Of a stretch of DNA of 33,328 bases, positions 14,839 through 23,619 are shown one piece after another (position 1 is the first letter of the stretch; every line of letters begins with the position of its first letter). The position numbers and the translations under genes were made by a program. The notes beneath the pieces were generated by a model. The model saw only the letters and a list, made by a program, of their open reading frames with translations. It was not told the DNA's origin and ran no database searches. Origin of the DNA: an uncultured Clostridium sp. (GTDB lineage: Bacteria > Bacillota > Clostridia > Clostridiales > Clostridiaceae); the NCBI RefSeq assembly GCF_934754925.1, contig NZ_CAKVJA010000029.1, positions 1-33,328 on the forward strand, written 5' to 3'.

Positions 14839-15024
14839 AAAATCACTTAAGTTATTGTTTACAATATTATATGCAGTATGGATAAAATTTTCTTATATTA
14901 AGAAAAGAGTAATTTTATTTGGAAAATTAAAATTAAGTTTTTAAAAATATAGATAAAATGATATATATATGTTAATATTGTGAGGAATAAAAATTAAAAA
15001 GAAAATGGGGGCAGTAGGAAAAAT

Positions 15025-16674
15025 ATGAATAATAATGAAAAATATGAAGAAAAAAGTAAAAGATATATTACTTATATGTTTATATCTACTGTAGTGTTTT
15101 TATTGTGTGCATTTGGAGCAATAAGATTAATTGACGTTAATAAAATAAATTCTTTACCAATACTTGAAGATTTAAATTCCATTAATATAATTATGGGAAT
15201 AATAGCGATTCCTTGTTGTTTATTATATTACTATATGTATAGAAATAATGAATTTTTTATTTTGACGTTATCTTATATAAGTATTTTTATTGAATATGTT
15301 TATGTAAATTATATTGTTGCAAGTGTAGGAATATCAGAACATTTAATAAGTTTTCCTTTCATTTTTAGAATATTTTTGTTAACTATTGCAATTTTCAATA
15401 ATAGTAAATATGCAAAAAAGATTATTGAGAAAAAGAGAATTTCCGTAATTTTAGTCATAATAATTAATATTATTATGACATATATAGAAGTAAGATTTGG
15501 AGTAAATATATTTTTTACTAAAAAAAATATATTAATTTGGAATGTATTTCAAATTAGTATATTAGTTTACTATTTGGTATTATTGATTCTATTAGCTATA
15601 AGATGTATGAGAAAAAGAGAATTTATATATACAATTTTTATAACAAGTATTAGTATATTCACAGTTAGAAGAGTTTTTTATTTTTCTATATTTAAAAATT
15701 ATAGTAATAAGATTATTGAATATAATAAAGCATTAACTTTTATAGCATATCTTATATTACTTATTGGATTATATATTGAAGTGGTTAGAAGAATTGAAGA
15801 AAGTATTAGATTAAATAGACAAGTAAATGATTTTCAAAAGTTAAAAATAAAATATAAAGAGATAAAAGTAGTTGAAAAGGCAAAGGGACAGTTTTTTGCA
15901 AATTTATCACATGAAATAAAAACTCCAATAAATATAATTTATTCATGTGTTCAATTATTAGATATAAACAAAAAAGAAGGAGAAAGGGAATTATGGAATT
16001 CATATAACAAATATGATAATACTATAAAGCAAAATTGCTATAGATTATTAAGGCTTGTAAATAATTTAGTGGATATGACTAAATTAGATTCCGGATATAT
16101 GAATTTAAGCTTTGTTAATTATGAAATTGTTAGTTTAGTTGAAGATATAACACTATCAATTATTCCATATGTTGAATCTAAAAATATTAACGTATTATTT
16201 GATACATATATTGAAGAGTTAGAAATAAAATGTGATCCAGAAAGTATAGAAAGAGTTATTTTAAATTTGCTATCAAATGCAGTTAAATTTACTAATAACA
16301 ATGGTAATATCTTTGTTTTAATGGATGCAGATGATGATTATGTTACTATAAGAATTAAAGATGATGGGGTAGGCGTATCAGAGGAAGTGCAAGAAGAAAT
16401 ATTTAAAAGATTTGTACAAGAAGATAAATCCCTTAATAGAAAAAAAGAAGGAAGTGGGATAGGATTAGCCTTAGTTAAATCTTTAGTTGAATTACATAAT
16501 GGACAAGTATATCTAGAAAAAGGAATAGAAAAGGGTAGTGAATTTGTTGTTAAGCTACCTAACGTTAGAATTGAGAATAAAGAAGAAAATGATAATAAAA
16601 TAATTGATGTAGAAAATAAGCCATTAGTACAAAAAATACATATAGAGTTTTCTGATATATATGAATTATATTAA
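15025..16674 (+). CDS. Orphan membrane sensor histidine kinase
   Basis: A 549-residue sensor kinase. The first 250 residues hold about seven or eight hydrophobic helices without a large extracellular loop, so it probably senses something in or at the membrane. A coiled linker is followed by the HisKA domain with NLSHEIKTP (phospho-acceptor His296), the N box RVILNLLSNAVKF, the G1 box DDGVGVSE, the F box FKRFVQ and the G2 box GSGIGLALVKS. All ATP-binding motifs look intact. No response regulator gene is adjacent, so its partner lies elsewhere. GGGGGCAG lies upstream of the ATG. The last 35 residues after the kinase domain are not conserved. Confidence 0.9.
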   Translation: MNNNEKYEEKSKRYITYMFISTVVFLLCAFGAIRLIDVNKINSLPILEDLNSINIIMGIIAIPCCLLYYYMYRNNEFFILTLSYISIFIEYVYVNYIVASVGISEHLISFPFIFRIFLLTIAIFNNSKYAKKIIEKKRISVILVIIINIIMTYIEVRFGVNIFFTKKNILIWNVFQISILVYYLVLLILLAIRCMRKREFIYTIFITSISIFTVRRVFYFSIFKNYSNKIIEYNKALTFIAYLILLIGLYIEVVRRIEESIRLNRQVNDFQKLKIKYKEIKVVEKAKGQFFANLSHEIKTPINIIYSCVQLLDINKKEGERELWNSYNKYDNTIKQNCYRLLRLVNNLVDMTKLDSGYMNLSFVNYEIVSLVEDITLSIIPYVESKNINVLFDTYIEELEIKCDPESIERVILNLLSNAVKFTNNNGNIFVLMDADDDYVTIRIKDDGVGVSEEVQEEIFKRFVQEDKSLNRKKEGSGIGLALVKSLVELHNGQVYLEKGIEKGSEFVVKLPNVRIENKEENDNKIIDVENKPLVQKIHIEFSDIYELY

Positions 16675-16683
16675 AATAAGGCT

Positions 16684-16720
16684 ATAAAAGAGGAACTGCA
16701 ATTTAGCAGTTCCCTTTTAT
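16684..16720. terminator. Bidirectional terminator between the histidine kinase gene and uppP
   Basis: ATAAAAGAGGAACTGC (16684-16699) faces GCAGTTCCCTTTTAT (16705-16719/20) around a loop AATTT. A- and T-runs on both sides serve the two convergent genes. Confidence 0.82.
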
Positions 16721-16726
16721 GTATAA

Positions 16727-17566
16727 TTATCTAATAATATAAAAGTATAAAAGAACAATTATACCTAATATAATTCTATACCAACCAAAAACTTTAAAAT
16801 CATTATTTTTGATATAAGACATTAAGAATTTAATAGCAAGTATTGATACTATAAAGGCTACAATCATACCTACTAATAGTATTGCTAACTCGCTTCCTGT
16901 TATTACAAATCCAGTTTGTAGCCCAAATTTAACAAGTTTTAAGGCGCTAGCTCCAAACATAACAGGAATTGCAAGGAAGAAAGTGAATTCAGCTGCTACA
17001 GTTCGAGATACACCAATTAATAATGCTCCAACTATAGTTGCACCAGAACGAGAAGTTCCAGGGAAAACAGCTGCAATAAGTTGGAAAAGACCTATCATAA
17101 TTGCTACCGTATAAGTTATTTCAGCTAAACTATTAATCTTAGGTTTTTTACCTTTGTTGTAGTTTTCTATAACTATAAATAAAATACCAAATAAGATTAG
17201 CATTATAGAAACTGTTGTAGGATTATAGAATAATGCATTAAGCTGATCATCAAATAAAAGTCCAACAATAGCAGCAGGAACACATGCAATTAGTATTTTA
17301 ACCCACATTATTAATGTATCTTTTTCTATTTTAATTCCATTATCATATTTAAAAGGAAATATTTTTTTCCAATATAATAAAATAACTGCAAAGATAGCCC
17401 CAAGTTGTATAACAACTAAAAACATATCCATAAATTCTTTAGAAACATTTAGTTTTAAGAATTCATCTACTAGAATCATATGACCAGTACTACTAATAGG
17501 AAGCCATTCTGTAATACCTTCGACGATACCAAGGATTATGGCTTTAATAATTTCTAAAAATTCCAT
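16727..17566 (-). CDS. uppP: Undecaprenyl-diphosphatase UppP (BacA)
   Basis: A 279-residue integral membrane enzyme that dephosphorylates undecaprenyl diphosphate, recycling the lipid carrier of cell wall synthesis; extra copies give bacitracin resistance. It contains GIVEGITEWLPISSTGH (Glu16, Glu20, Ser26, His29, matching the catalytic Glu/Ser/His of E. coli) and the second motif PGTSRSGATIVGALLIG with the essential Arg. ATG 17566 has GGAGG seven bases upstream; a TTG one codon earlier is less likely. It is monocistronic. Confidence 0.96.
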   Translation of the reverse strand: MEFLEIIKAIILGIVEGITEWLPISSTGHMILVDEFLKLNVSKEFMDMFLVVIQLGAIFAVILLYWKKIFPFKYDNGIKIEKDTLIMWVKILIACVPAAIVGLLFDDQLNALFYNPTTVSIMLILFGILFIVIENYNKGKKPKINSLAEITYTVAIMIGLFQLIAAVFPGTSRSGATIVGALLIGVSRTVAAEFTFFLAIPVMFGASALKLVKFGLQTGFVITGSELAILLVGMIVAFIVSILAIKFLMSYIKNNDFKVFGWYRIILGIIVLLYFYIIR

Positions 17567-17718
17567 CAAATTACCTCCATTATATAACTATATTTAATTT
17601 AATTACTTTTCCATTATATATAATATCAATGATTTATTAAAGAAAAAATAATAAATTAACATAAAATTTTAACAAATTTGGATATAAAACTTTTAGTAAA
17701 TTATATAAAGTGAAAATG

Positions 17719-17730
17719 CTGTATATACAG
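17719..17730. promoter_or_regulatory. Short perfect palindrome upstream of the nicotinamidase-like gene
   Basis: CTGTATATACAG is a 12-base perfect palindrome 61 bases before the ATG at 17792. It could be an operator, but a palindrome this short in AT-rich DNA can be chance. Confidence 0.3.
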
Positions 17731-17791
17731 AAGTAAAATTATAGAGTAAAATTGTTAGTATATATTTATAAACTAAAATGGAGGAAGGTTT

Positions 17792-18334
17792 ATGAAAAAA
17801 TTATTAGTAGTAATTGATTATCAAAAAGATTTTGTTAATGGATCTTTAGGATTTAAAAGGGCAGAAGAATTAGAAGAGGGTATATACCATAAGGTTAAAA
17901 AATATTTAAGTGAGGGAGAGCATGTAGTTTTTACATATGATACCCATACTAATGAGTATTTAAATACAAGAGAAGGTAAGAACCTACCTATACCACATTG
18001 TGTAATTAATACTGAAGGACATGATTTATATGGGAGATTAAAGGAGTTTAAAGATAATATAAATACTATTCATATAAATAAATATTCTTTTGGAATTTCT
18101 CCAATAGATATGATTAAATTAGTAGAAAAAATAGGAGAAGATATAGAATATATTGAAATAGTAGGTGTTGTAACTAATATATGTGTAGTAAGCAATGTAG
18201 TAACATTCCAATCACAATATATAAACGCAGATATTTCAGTGGATGCATCACTATGTGCAAGTTTTAATGAAGATTTACATGAAAAAACTTTAGATGTAAT
18301 TGAATCATTACAAGTTAAGGTAACAAATAGATAG
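17792..18334 (+). CDS. Isochorismatase-family cysteine hydrolase, nicotinamidase-like
   Basis: A 180-residue cytoplasmic hydrolase. The catalytic triad is visible as Asp9 (VIDYQKDF), Lys97 (HINKYSFG) and Cys131 (VVTNICVVSN). Asp50 and His52 (YDTHT) with His69 (IPHCV) match the metal site of nicotinamidase PncA, so deamidation of nicotinamide to nicotinic acid is the best guess; other amidohydrolases in the family remain possible. Length is close to small PncA proteins. GGAGGAAGG lies before the ATG. It is monocistronic and ends at a terminator that also faces the tRNA gene. Confidence 0.82.
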   Translation: MKKLLVVIDYQKDFVNGSLGFKRAEELEEGIYHKVKKYLSEGEHVVFTYDTHTNEYLNTREGKNLPIPHCVINTEGHDLYGRLKEFKDNINTIHINKYSFGISPIDMIKLVEKIGEDIEYIEIVGVVTNICVVSNVVTFQSQYINADISVDASLCASFNEDLHEKTLDVIESLQVKVTNR

Positions 18335-18346
18335 AGTTAAATAAAA

Positions 18347-18373
18347 AAGAATGTCAATAAGACATTCTTTTTT

Positions 18374-18374
<1 letters not shown>
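18347..18374. terminator. Terminator shared by the hydrolase and the tRNA gene
   Basis: GAATGTC (18349-18355) faces GACATTC (18361-18367) with loop AATAA, A-run before and seven T after. The T-run ends at the encoded CCA of the minus-strand tRNA, so it can stop transcription from both sides. Confidence 0.8.
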
Positions 18375-18449
<75 letters not shown>

Positions 18450-18585
18450 ATATTAATAGCAAATACTTTATTCTTATATTATTAGTATAATCCTTAAAAT
18501 TTATGCAGTCAATATATAAATACAAAAAAAGGAAAAGACTCTTTTGTTAAAAATACATAATATTTTTTATTTTTTAAATACTATT

Positions 18586-18623
18586 AAGGAGTGAAAATTT
18601 ATGTGATGGAAATTAAAACATAA
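18586..18623 (+). other. Leader start-stop and five-codon minigene before nifJ
   Basis: AAGGAG (18586-18591) is placed nine bases before ATG-TGA (18601-18606), a start codon followed directly by stop. An overlapping ATG at 18606 opens MEIKT and stops at 18623. The real nifJ start has its own GAGAGGAAAG site further on. It may be chance or a translated-leader device. Confidence 0.3.
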
Positions 18624-18661
18624 AATATTATTTGCAGAATTAATGAAAGAGAGGAAAGACT

Positions 18662-21600
18662 ATGAGAAAAATGAAGACAATGGATGGAAACACTGCTGCA
18701 GCTTATGTTTCATATGCTTTTACAGAAGTAAGTTCAATCTATCCAATAACACCTTCATCTCCTATGGCAGAACATATAGATGAATGGGTTGCAAAAGGAA
18801 AGAAAAATATTTTTAATCAAACAGTAAAAGTTGTGGAAATGCAATCTGAAGCAGGAGCGGCAGGAGCACTTCATGGAATATTACAAAGTGGAGCTCTAGG
18901 AACTACATATACAGCCTCACAAGGCTTATTATTAATGATACCTAATATGTATAAAATGGTTGGAGAAAGATTGCCAGCAGTTATTCATGTTGCAGCAAGA
19001 GCATTAGCAACATCTTCATTAAGTATATTTGGTGACCATCAAGATGTAATGTCAGCAAGAGCTACAGGATGTGCAATGTTATCAGAGGGATCCGTGCAAG
19101 AGGTAATGGATCTGTCACCTGTAGCACATTTAACAGCTATTAAAGCAAGAATGCCTTTTGTTAATTTCTTTGATGGATTTAGAGTATCCCATGAAATTCA
19201 AAAAATAGAATTATTAGAATATGATGAATTAAGTAAGCTTATAGATTATAATGCACTTGATAGTTTTAGAAAAAATGCATTAAATCCAAATCATCCAGTT
19301 ACTAGGGGAACAGCTCAAAATCCAGATGTTTATTTTCAATTATGCGAATCTTTAAATAAATATTATGATGATATTCCTACAATTGTTGAAGAATATATGG
19401 GTAAGATAACTGAACTTACAGGTAGGGAATATCATTGTTTTGATTATTATGGAGATCCTGATGCTGATAGAATTATAGTTGCTATGGGTTCAGTTATTGA
19501 GGTTATTGAAGAGACTGTTGATTATTTAAGGAATAAGGGAGAGAAGGTTGGGTTAGTAAAAGTAAGATTATATAGGCCATTCTCTGTAGATAGATTGTTA
19601 AAAGTTATTCCAACCTCAGTAAAAAATATTGCTGTATTAGATAGAACAAAGGAACCAGGATCAGCAGGAGAACCATTATATTTAGATGTATTAAGAGCAA
19701 TAAGTGAAATGGATAACCCACCAAGAGTTGTTGGAGGTAGATTTGGATTAGGTTCTAAAGATCCATTCCCATCTGATATAGCAGGAGTTTATGAAAACTT
19801 ACTAAAAGATAAACCAAAGAATAGATTTACTATTGGTATAGTTGACGATGTAACTAATTCTTCATTAAAGCCTAATAAGGAGGTTGATGTTGCAGCAGAA
19901 GGAACCACAGCATGTAAGTTCTGGGGGCTTGGATCAGATGGAACAGTAGGGGCAAATAAAAACGCAATAAAGATAATTGGTGACCATACCAATATGTATG
20001 CACAAGGATACTTTTCATATGATTCTAAAAAATCTGGAGGTATAACAGTATCACATTTAAGATTTGGTAAAAATCCAATAAGATCTCACTATGAAATTGA
20101 TAAAGCTGATTTTGTTGCTTGTCATAATCAATCATATGTATATTTATATAATATATTAGATGGATTAAAAGATAATGGTACTTTTGTCTTAAATACAATT
20201 TGGACTGAAGATGAATTAAGTGAAAGATTACCTGCAAAAATTAAGAGATATGCAGCTGAAAAAAATATAAACTTCTATATAATAAATGCAGTAAAAATAG
20301 CACAAGAAATAGGGCTTGGCGGAAGAATAAATATGATAATGCAAGCAGCTTTCTTTAAACTTGCTAATATAATACCTGTAGATGAAGCAATTAAGTATTT
20401 AAAGGAAGCTGTTGTAACATCTTATGGAAAAAAAGGTGAAAAAGTTGTAAATATGAATTTTGCAGCAATAGATAAAGGTTTAGAATCTTTAGTAAAAATA
20501 AATATACCTAGTGAATGGAAAAATTCAGAAGATGATAAATTAGATGAAAAAATGGAAGTTCCAAAGTTCATAGAAGAAATATGTATGCCTATTAATAGGT
20601 TACAAGGTAATGAGTTACCAGTATCAACATTTATTAATAATAATCTAGAGGACGGAACGTTTAGAAATGGTACTACAGAGTATGAAAAGAGAGGTATAGC
20701 TGTAAATGTACCAGAATGGATTCCTGAGAATTGTATTCAATGTAATCAATGTTCTTATGTATGTCCACATGCTTGTATAAGACCTTTCTTATCAACTGAA
20801 GAGGAGTTAAAAAGTGCACCTCCATCTTTTAAAACGTTAAAAGCAAATGGAGTAAAATCTGAGCAACCATATTATTATACAATTGGTGTGACACCATTAG
20901 ATTGTACTGGATGTTCAAACTGTGCAGAAGTATGTCCAGCACCAGGAAAAGCATTAATAATGAAATCAATGGATTCGCAACATGAACAAATTGAAGCCTG
21001 GAATTTTGCTGTTGAACAAATAAAAAATAAAAAGAATCCAATGAATAAAAATACTGTTAAGGGAAGTCAATTTGAAGAGCCACTTTTAGAATTCTCAGGA
21101 GCATGTGCAGGATGTGGAGAAACTCCATATGCTAAATTAGTTACTCAATTATTTGGGGATAGAATGGTAATTGCTAATGCAACAGGATGTTCTTCAATTT
21201 GGGCAGCATCTGGAGCAGCAACAGCATATTCTAAAAATCAAAATGGCCATGGACCAGCATGGGCTAACTCATTATTTGAAGATAATGCAGAGTATGGATT
21301 TGGAATGTTTATGGGTGTTAAAACAATAAGAGAAAGAATAGCTTCAAATATTAAGAAAGCATTAGATGAAAACTTATGTGCTAGTGCAAAAGAAGCGATG
21401 GAAGATTGGTTAAGTAATAAGGATATAGGTGAAGGCTCAAGAGAAAGAGCGGAAAAACTTGAATCTGCTTTACAAGGTTGTAGTGATGAAATTGCAAAAG
21501 AAATATTAAAGGATAAAGAATTCTTTATTAAGAGATCACAATGGATATTTGGAGGAGATGGTTGGGCATATGATATTGGATATGGTGGATTAGATCATGT

Positions 21601-22177
21601 TCTTGCAAGTAATGAAGATGTAAATGTTCTTGTATTTGATACAGAAATTTACTCTAATACTGGAGGGCAAGCATCTAAATCAACTCCAACTGCAGCAATC
21701 GCTAAATTTGCAGCATCAGGTAAGAGAACTAAGAAAAAAGATCTAGGCATGATGGCAATCAGTTATGGATATGTATATGTGGCTCAAGTATCTTTAGGAG
21801 CAGATAAGAATCAAACTATAAAAGCCATTACAGAAGCGGAAAGTTATAATGGGCCATCATTAATAATTGCTTATGCACCATGTATTAATCATGGAATTAA
21901 GAATGGTATGAGTAATACGCCTGAGGAACAAAAGAAAGCAGTAGATTGTGGATATTGGAACCTTTATAGATATAACCCAGCTCTTAAGGGTGAAAGGAAT
22001 CCATTCACATTAGATTCTAGAGAGCCAAAGGCAAACTTTAAGGATTTCTTAATGGGAGAAGTAAGATATGCATCCTTAGCTAAAGTATTCCCAGAATTGG
22101 CAGAAAAATTATTTGATAAGACAGAAAAAGATGCTAAGGAAAGATTAGAAAATTATAAAAAGTTAGCACAAGATTAA
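18662..22177 (+). CDS. nifJ: Pyruvate:ferredoxin (flavodoxin) oxidoreductase
   Basis: An 1171-residue single-chain PFOR, the central pyruvate-oxidising enzyme of clostridia: pyruvate plus CoA gives acetyl-CoA, CO2 and reduced ferredoxin. The order is the usual one: N-terminal YPITPSSPMAEHID pyrimidine domain, CoA and gamma domains, the ferredoxin-like domain with CIQCNQCSYVCPHAC (from Cys691) and CTGCSNCAEVCP (from Cys748), then CAGCGETPYAKL and the TPP site GGDGWAYDIGYGGLDH (from 964). The last cluster Cys region CINHGIKNGM is present. GAGAGGAAAG precedes the ATG. It is monocistronic and complete; the reduced ferredoxin could feed anaerobic reductases. Confidence 0.97.
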   Translation: MRKMKTMDGNTAAAYVSYAFTEVSSIYPITPSSPMAEHIDEWVAKGKKNIFNQTVKVVEMQSEAGAAGALHGILQSGALGTTYTASQGLLLMIPNMYKMVGERLPAVIHVAARALATSSLSIFGDHQDVMSARATGCAMLSEGSVQEVMDLSPVAHLTAIKARMPFVNFFDGFRVSHEIQKIELLEYDELSKLIDYNALDSFRKNALNPNHPVTRGTAQNPDVYFQLCESLNKYYDDIPTIVEEYMGKITELTGREYHCFDYYGDPDADRIIVAMGSVIEVIEETVDYLRNKGEKVGLVKVRLYRPFSVDRLLKVIPTSVKNIAVLDRTKEPGSAGEPLYLDVLRAISEMDNPPRVVGGRFGLGSKDPFPSDIAGVYENLLKDKPKNRFTIGIVDDVTNSSLKPNKEVDVAAEGTTACKFWGLGSDGTVGANKNAIKIIGDHTNMYAQGYFSYDSKKSGGITVSHLRFGKNPIRSHYEIDKADFVACHNQSYVYLYNILDGLKDNGTFVLNTIWTEDELSERLPAKIKRYAAEKNINFYIINAVKIAQEIGLGGRINMIMQAAFFKLANIIPVDEAIKYLKEAVVTSYGKKGEKVVNMNFAAIDKGLESLVKINIPSEWKNSEDDKLDEKMEVPKFIEEICMPINRLQGNELPVSTFINNNLEDGTFRNGTTEYEKRGIAVNVPEWIPENCIQCNQCSYVCPHACIRPFLSTEEELKSAPPSFKTLKANGVKSEQPYYYTIGVTPLDCTGCSNCAEVCPAPGKALIMKSMDSQHEQIEAWNFAVEQIKNKKNPMNKNTVKGSQFEEPLLEFSGACAGCGETPYAKLVTQLFGDRMVIANATGCSSIWAASGAATAYSKNQNGHGPAWANSLFEDNAEYGFGMFMGVKTIRERIASNIKKALDENLCASAKEAMEDWLSNKDIGEGSRERAEKLESALQGCSDEIAKEILKDKEFFIKRSQWIFGGDGWAYDIGYGGLDHVLASNEDVNVLVFDTEIYSNTGGQASKSTPTAAIAKFAASGKRTKKKDLGMMAISYGYVYVAQVSLGADKNQTIKAITEAESYNGPSLIIAYAPCINHGIKNGMSNTPEEQKKAVDCGYWNLYRYNPALKGERNPFTLDSREPKANFKDFLMGEVRYASLAKVFPELAEKLFDKTEKDAKERLENYKKLAQD

Positions 22178-22198
22178 TAAAAAAGATATTTATTTAAA

Positions 22199-22238
22199 TT
22201 AAAGAGCGAGTTTTATAAACTAAGCTCTTTAATTTTTT
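22199..22238. terminator. Terminator between nifJ and the Nudix gene
   Basis: TTAAAGAGC (22199-22207) faces GCTCTTTAA (22224-22232) and TTTTTT follows. The 3' end of the minus-strand Nudix gene lies within the hairpin. Confidence 0.75.
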
Positions 22239-22779
22239 TATTAAATTTATCATAAACAGTTTTTACCATGTAAGGTTCATTGCAGTGGATATTAAGTTCA
22301 TTAATTGGGATCCACTTAACGCCACTAGTTTCTTCTTCATTTATAATTAGTTTATCTTCTTCATTGGCCTCTAAAAGATAAGCAACGGATAAATGTAAGT
22401 GAGAAGGAACATATTTATTATTTTTTATATGACCATTAACAGTTAAAACATCTAATCCTAAAATTTCATTTATAACAGGATTAACTTCCTTAAGACCAGT
22501 TTCTTCCTTAGCTTCTTTAATTGCTACATGAAGTAAATCACAATCTCCATCGGCATGTCCACCAGTCCAAGACCAACTTTGATATATATTATGATAAATC
22601 ATCAATACTTTACTTCGCTCTTTATTAACAATATAACCTGAACTAGTTATATGCGCTATTAAATTTTCTCTAGTTAAAATATTATTAAATTTATTTATAC
22701 ATTCAATGATTAAATCTTTATCTTTAGCTTCTTGAGAATTATATGGAATATAATTTTTAATGGATTCAATCCAATTCAT
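22213..22779 (-). CDS. Nudix hydrolase
   Basis: A 188-residue protein with a Nudix box read as GHADGDCDLLHVAIKEAKEE followed by TGL. Compared with the consensus GX5EX7REUXEEXGU, the first Glu is Cys and the Arg is Lys, but the catalytic EAKEE is kept, so it is probably active on a nucleoside-diphosphate-linked compound. Substrate cannot be told. It starts with GGGGGTT-type sequence upstream of the ATG. The C-terminal part (SGVKWIPINEL) is typical. Monocistronic, convergent with nifJ. Confidence 0.88.
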   Translation of the reverse strand: MNWIESIKNYIPYNSQEAKDKDLIIECINKFNNILTRENLIAHITSSGYIVNKERSKVLMIYHNIYQSWSWTGGHADGDCDLLHVAIKEAKEETGLKEVNPVINEILGLDVLTVNGHIKNNKYVPSHLHLSVAYLLEANEEDKLIINEEETSGVKWIPINELNIHCNEPYMVKTVYDKFNKKIKELSL

Positions 22780-22915
22780 AACTTTAACCCCCTATAAAAG
22801 TGAAATATATTAAATATAATAACATAAATAAGAAAAAAGTGAATTATATTATTGGATTATAAGATATATTAGTTTAAAATTAATATATTAGATAAGGATG
22901 GAGGCAAGTATTAAA

Positions 22916-23554
22916 ATGGATAATAATGCAAAGTGGGTAAATGAGGTTAAAATAAATAGAACTTTAGAAGCTTTAAGAAAAAACAATATGGAAGGTTTTT
23001 TTATTAATACACATGAAGAGCTTATAAGTAAAATAGAAGAGCTAGTTGAGCCTAATAGTAAAGTTAGTTTTGGAGGCTCCGTGACATTATTTGAAACAAA
23101 AGTTATGCAACATTTAAGAAGTGGAAGATATGAATTATTAGATAGGTATAAGGAGGGATTAACTCAAGAAGAGATAAAGAAAATATTTAGAGAAAGTTTC
23201 TTTTGTGATGCTTACTTTACAAGTACTAATGCAATAACTGAAGAGGGTGAATTGTATAATGTAGACGGCAATGGAAATAGAGTTGCAGCAATGCTTTATG
23301 GACCAGATAAGGTAATAGTTATTGCAGGAGTGAATAAAATAGTAAAGGATATTGATGAAGCAATTTCTAGAGTAGAAAATTTTGTGGCACCAGCAAATGC
23401 AAAAAGATTAAATAAGAAAACCCCATGTACAGTTACTGGAAAATGTATGAATTGTAGTAGTCCACAAAGAATTTGTCGCGAATATACAGTAATAAGAAAA
23501 CCAGTACCAAATAGAATTTTTATATTATTAATAAATGAGGATTATGGATATTAA
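22916..23554 (+). CDS. LUD domain protein (DUF162, LutC-like)
   Basis: About 212 residues of the LUD (lactate utilisation) fold, which occurs in LutB/LutC and in stand-alone proteins. Visible are SFGGSVTLFE, FFCDAYFTSTNAITEEGELYNVDG and the IVIAGVNKIVKDIDEA strand, and a late cysteine cluster CTVTGKCMNCSSPQRIC. Neither LutA nor LutB is adjacent, so its job is unknown. ATG 22916 is preferred with GGAGG (22900-22904) 11 bases upstream; ATG 22898 has no spacing from a binding site. It ends before a shared strong terminator. Confidence 0.85.
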   Translation: MDNNAKWVNEVKINRTLEALRKNNMEGFFINTHEELISKIEELVEPNSKVSFGGSVTLFETKVMQHLRSGRYELLDRYKEGLTQEEIKKIFRESFFCDAYFTSTNAITEEGELYNVDGNGNRVAAMLYGPDKVIVIAGVNKIVKDIDEAISRVENFVAPANAKRLNKKTPCTVTGKCMNCSSPQRICREYTVIRKPVPNRIFILLINEDYGY

Positions 23555-23559
23555 ATAAA

Positions 23560-23598
23560 AAAATAGGACAAGATACAACAGTATCTTGTCCTATTTTT
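23560..23598. terminator. Bidirectional terminator between the LUD and 3D-domain genes
   Basis: A 17-bp perfect stem, TAGGACAAGATAC in the left arm (23560-23576) and its complement at 23581-23597, around AACA, with A-run and T-run flanks. It serves both convergent genes. Confidence 0.9.
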
Positions 23599-23619
23599 AG
23601 CTTGTTTATAATTTAATTA

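Noticed and set aside
18541..18560. Rex-type box (TTGTTAA...) before nifJ
   Set aside because: Only the left half-site fits; the right half (TTAACAA) is not present at the right spacing.
20025..21041. Minus-strand frames inside nifJ
   Set aside because: PFOR is continuous through this region with all motifs in order; the opposite frames are codon-bias shadows.
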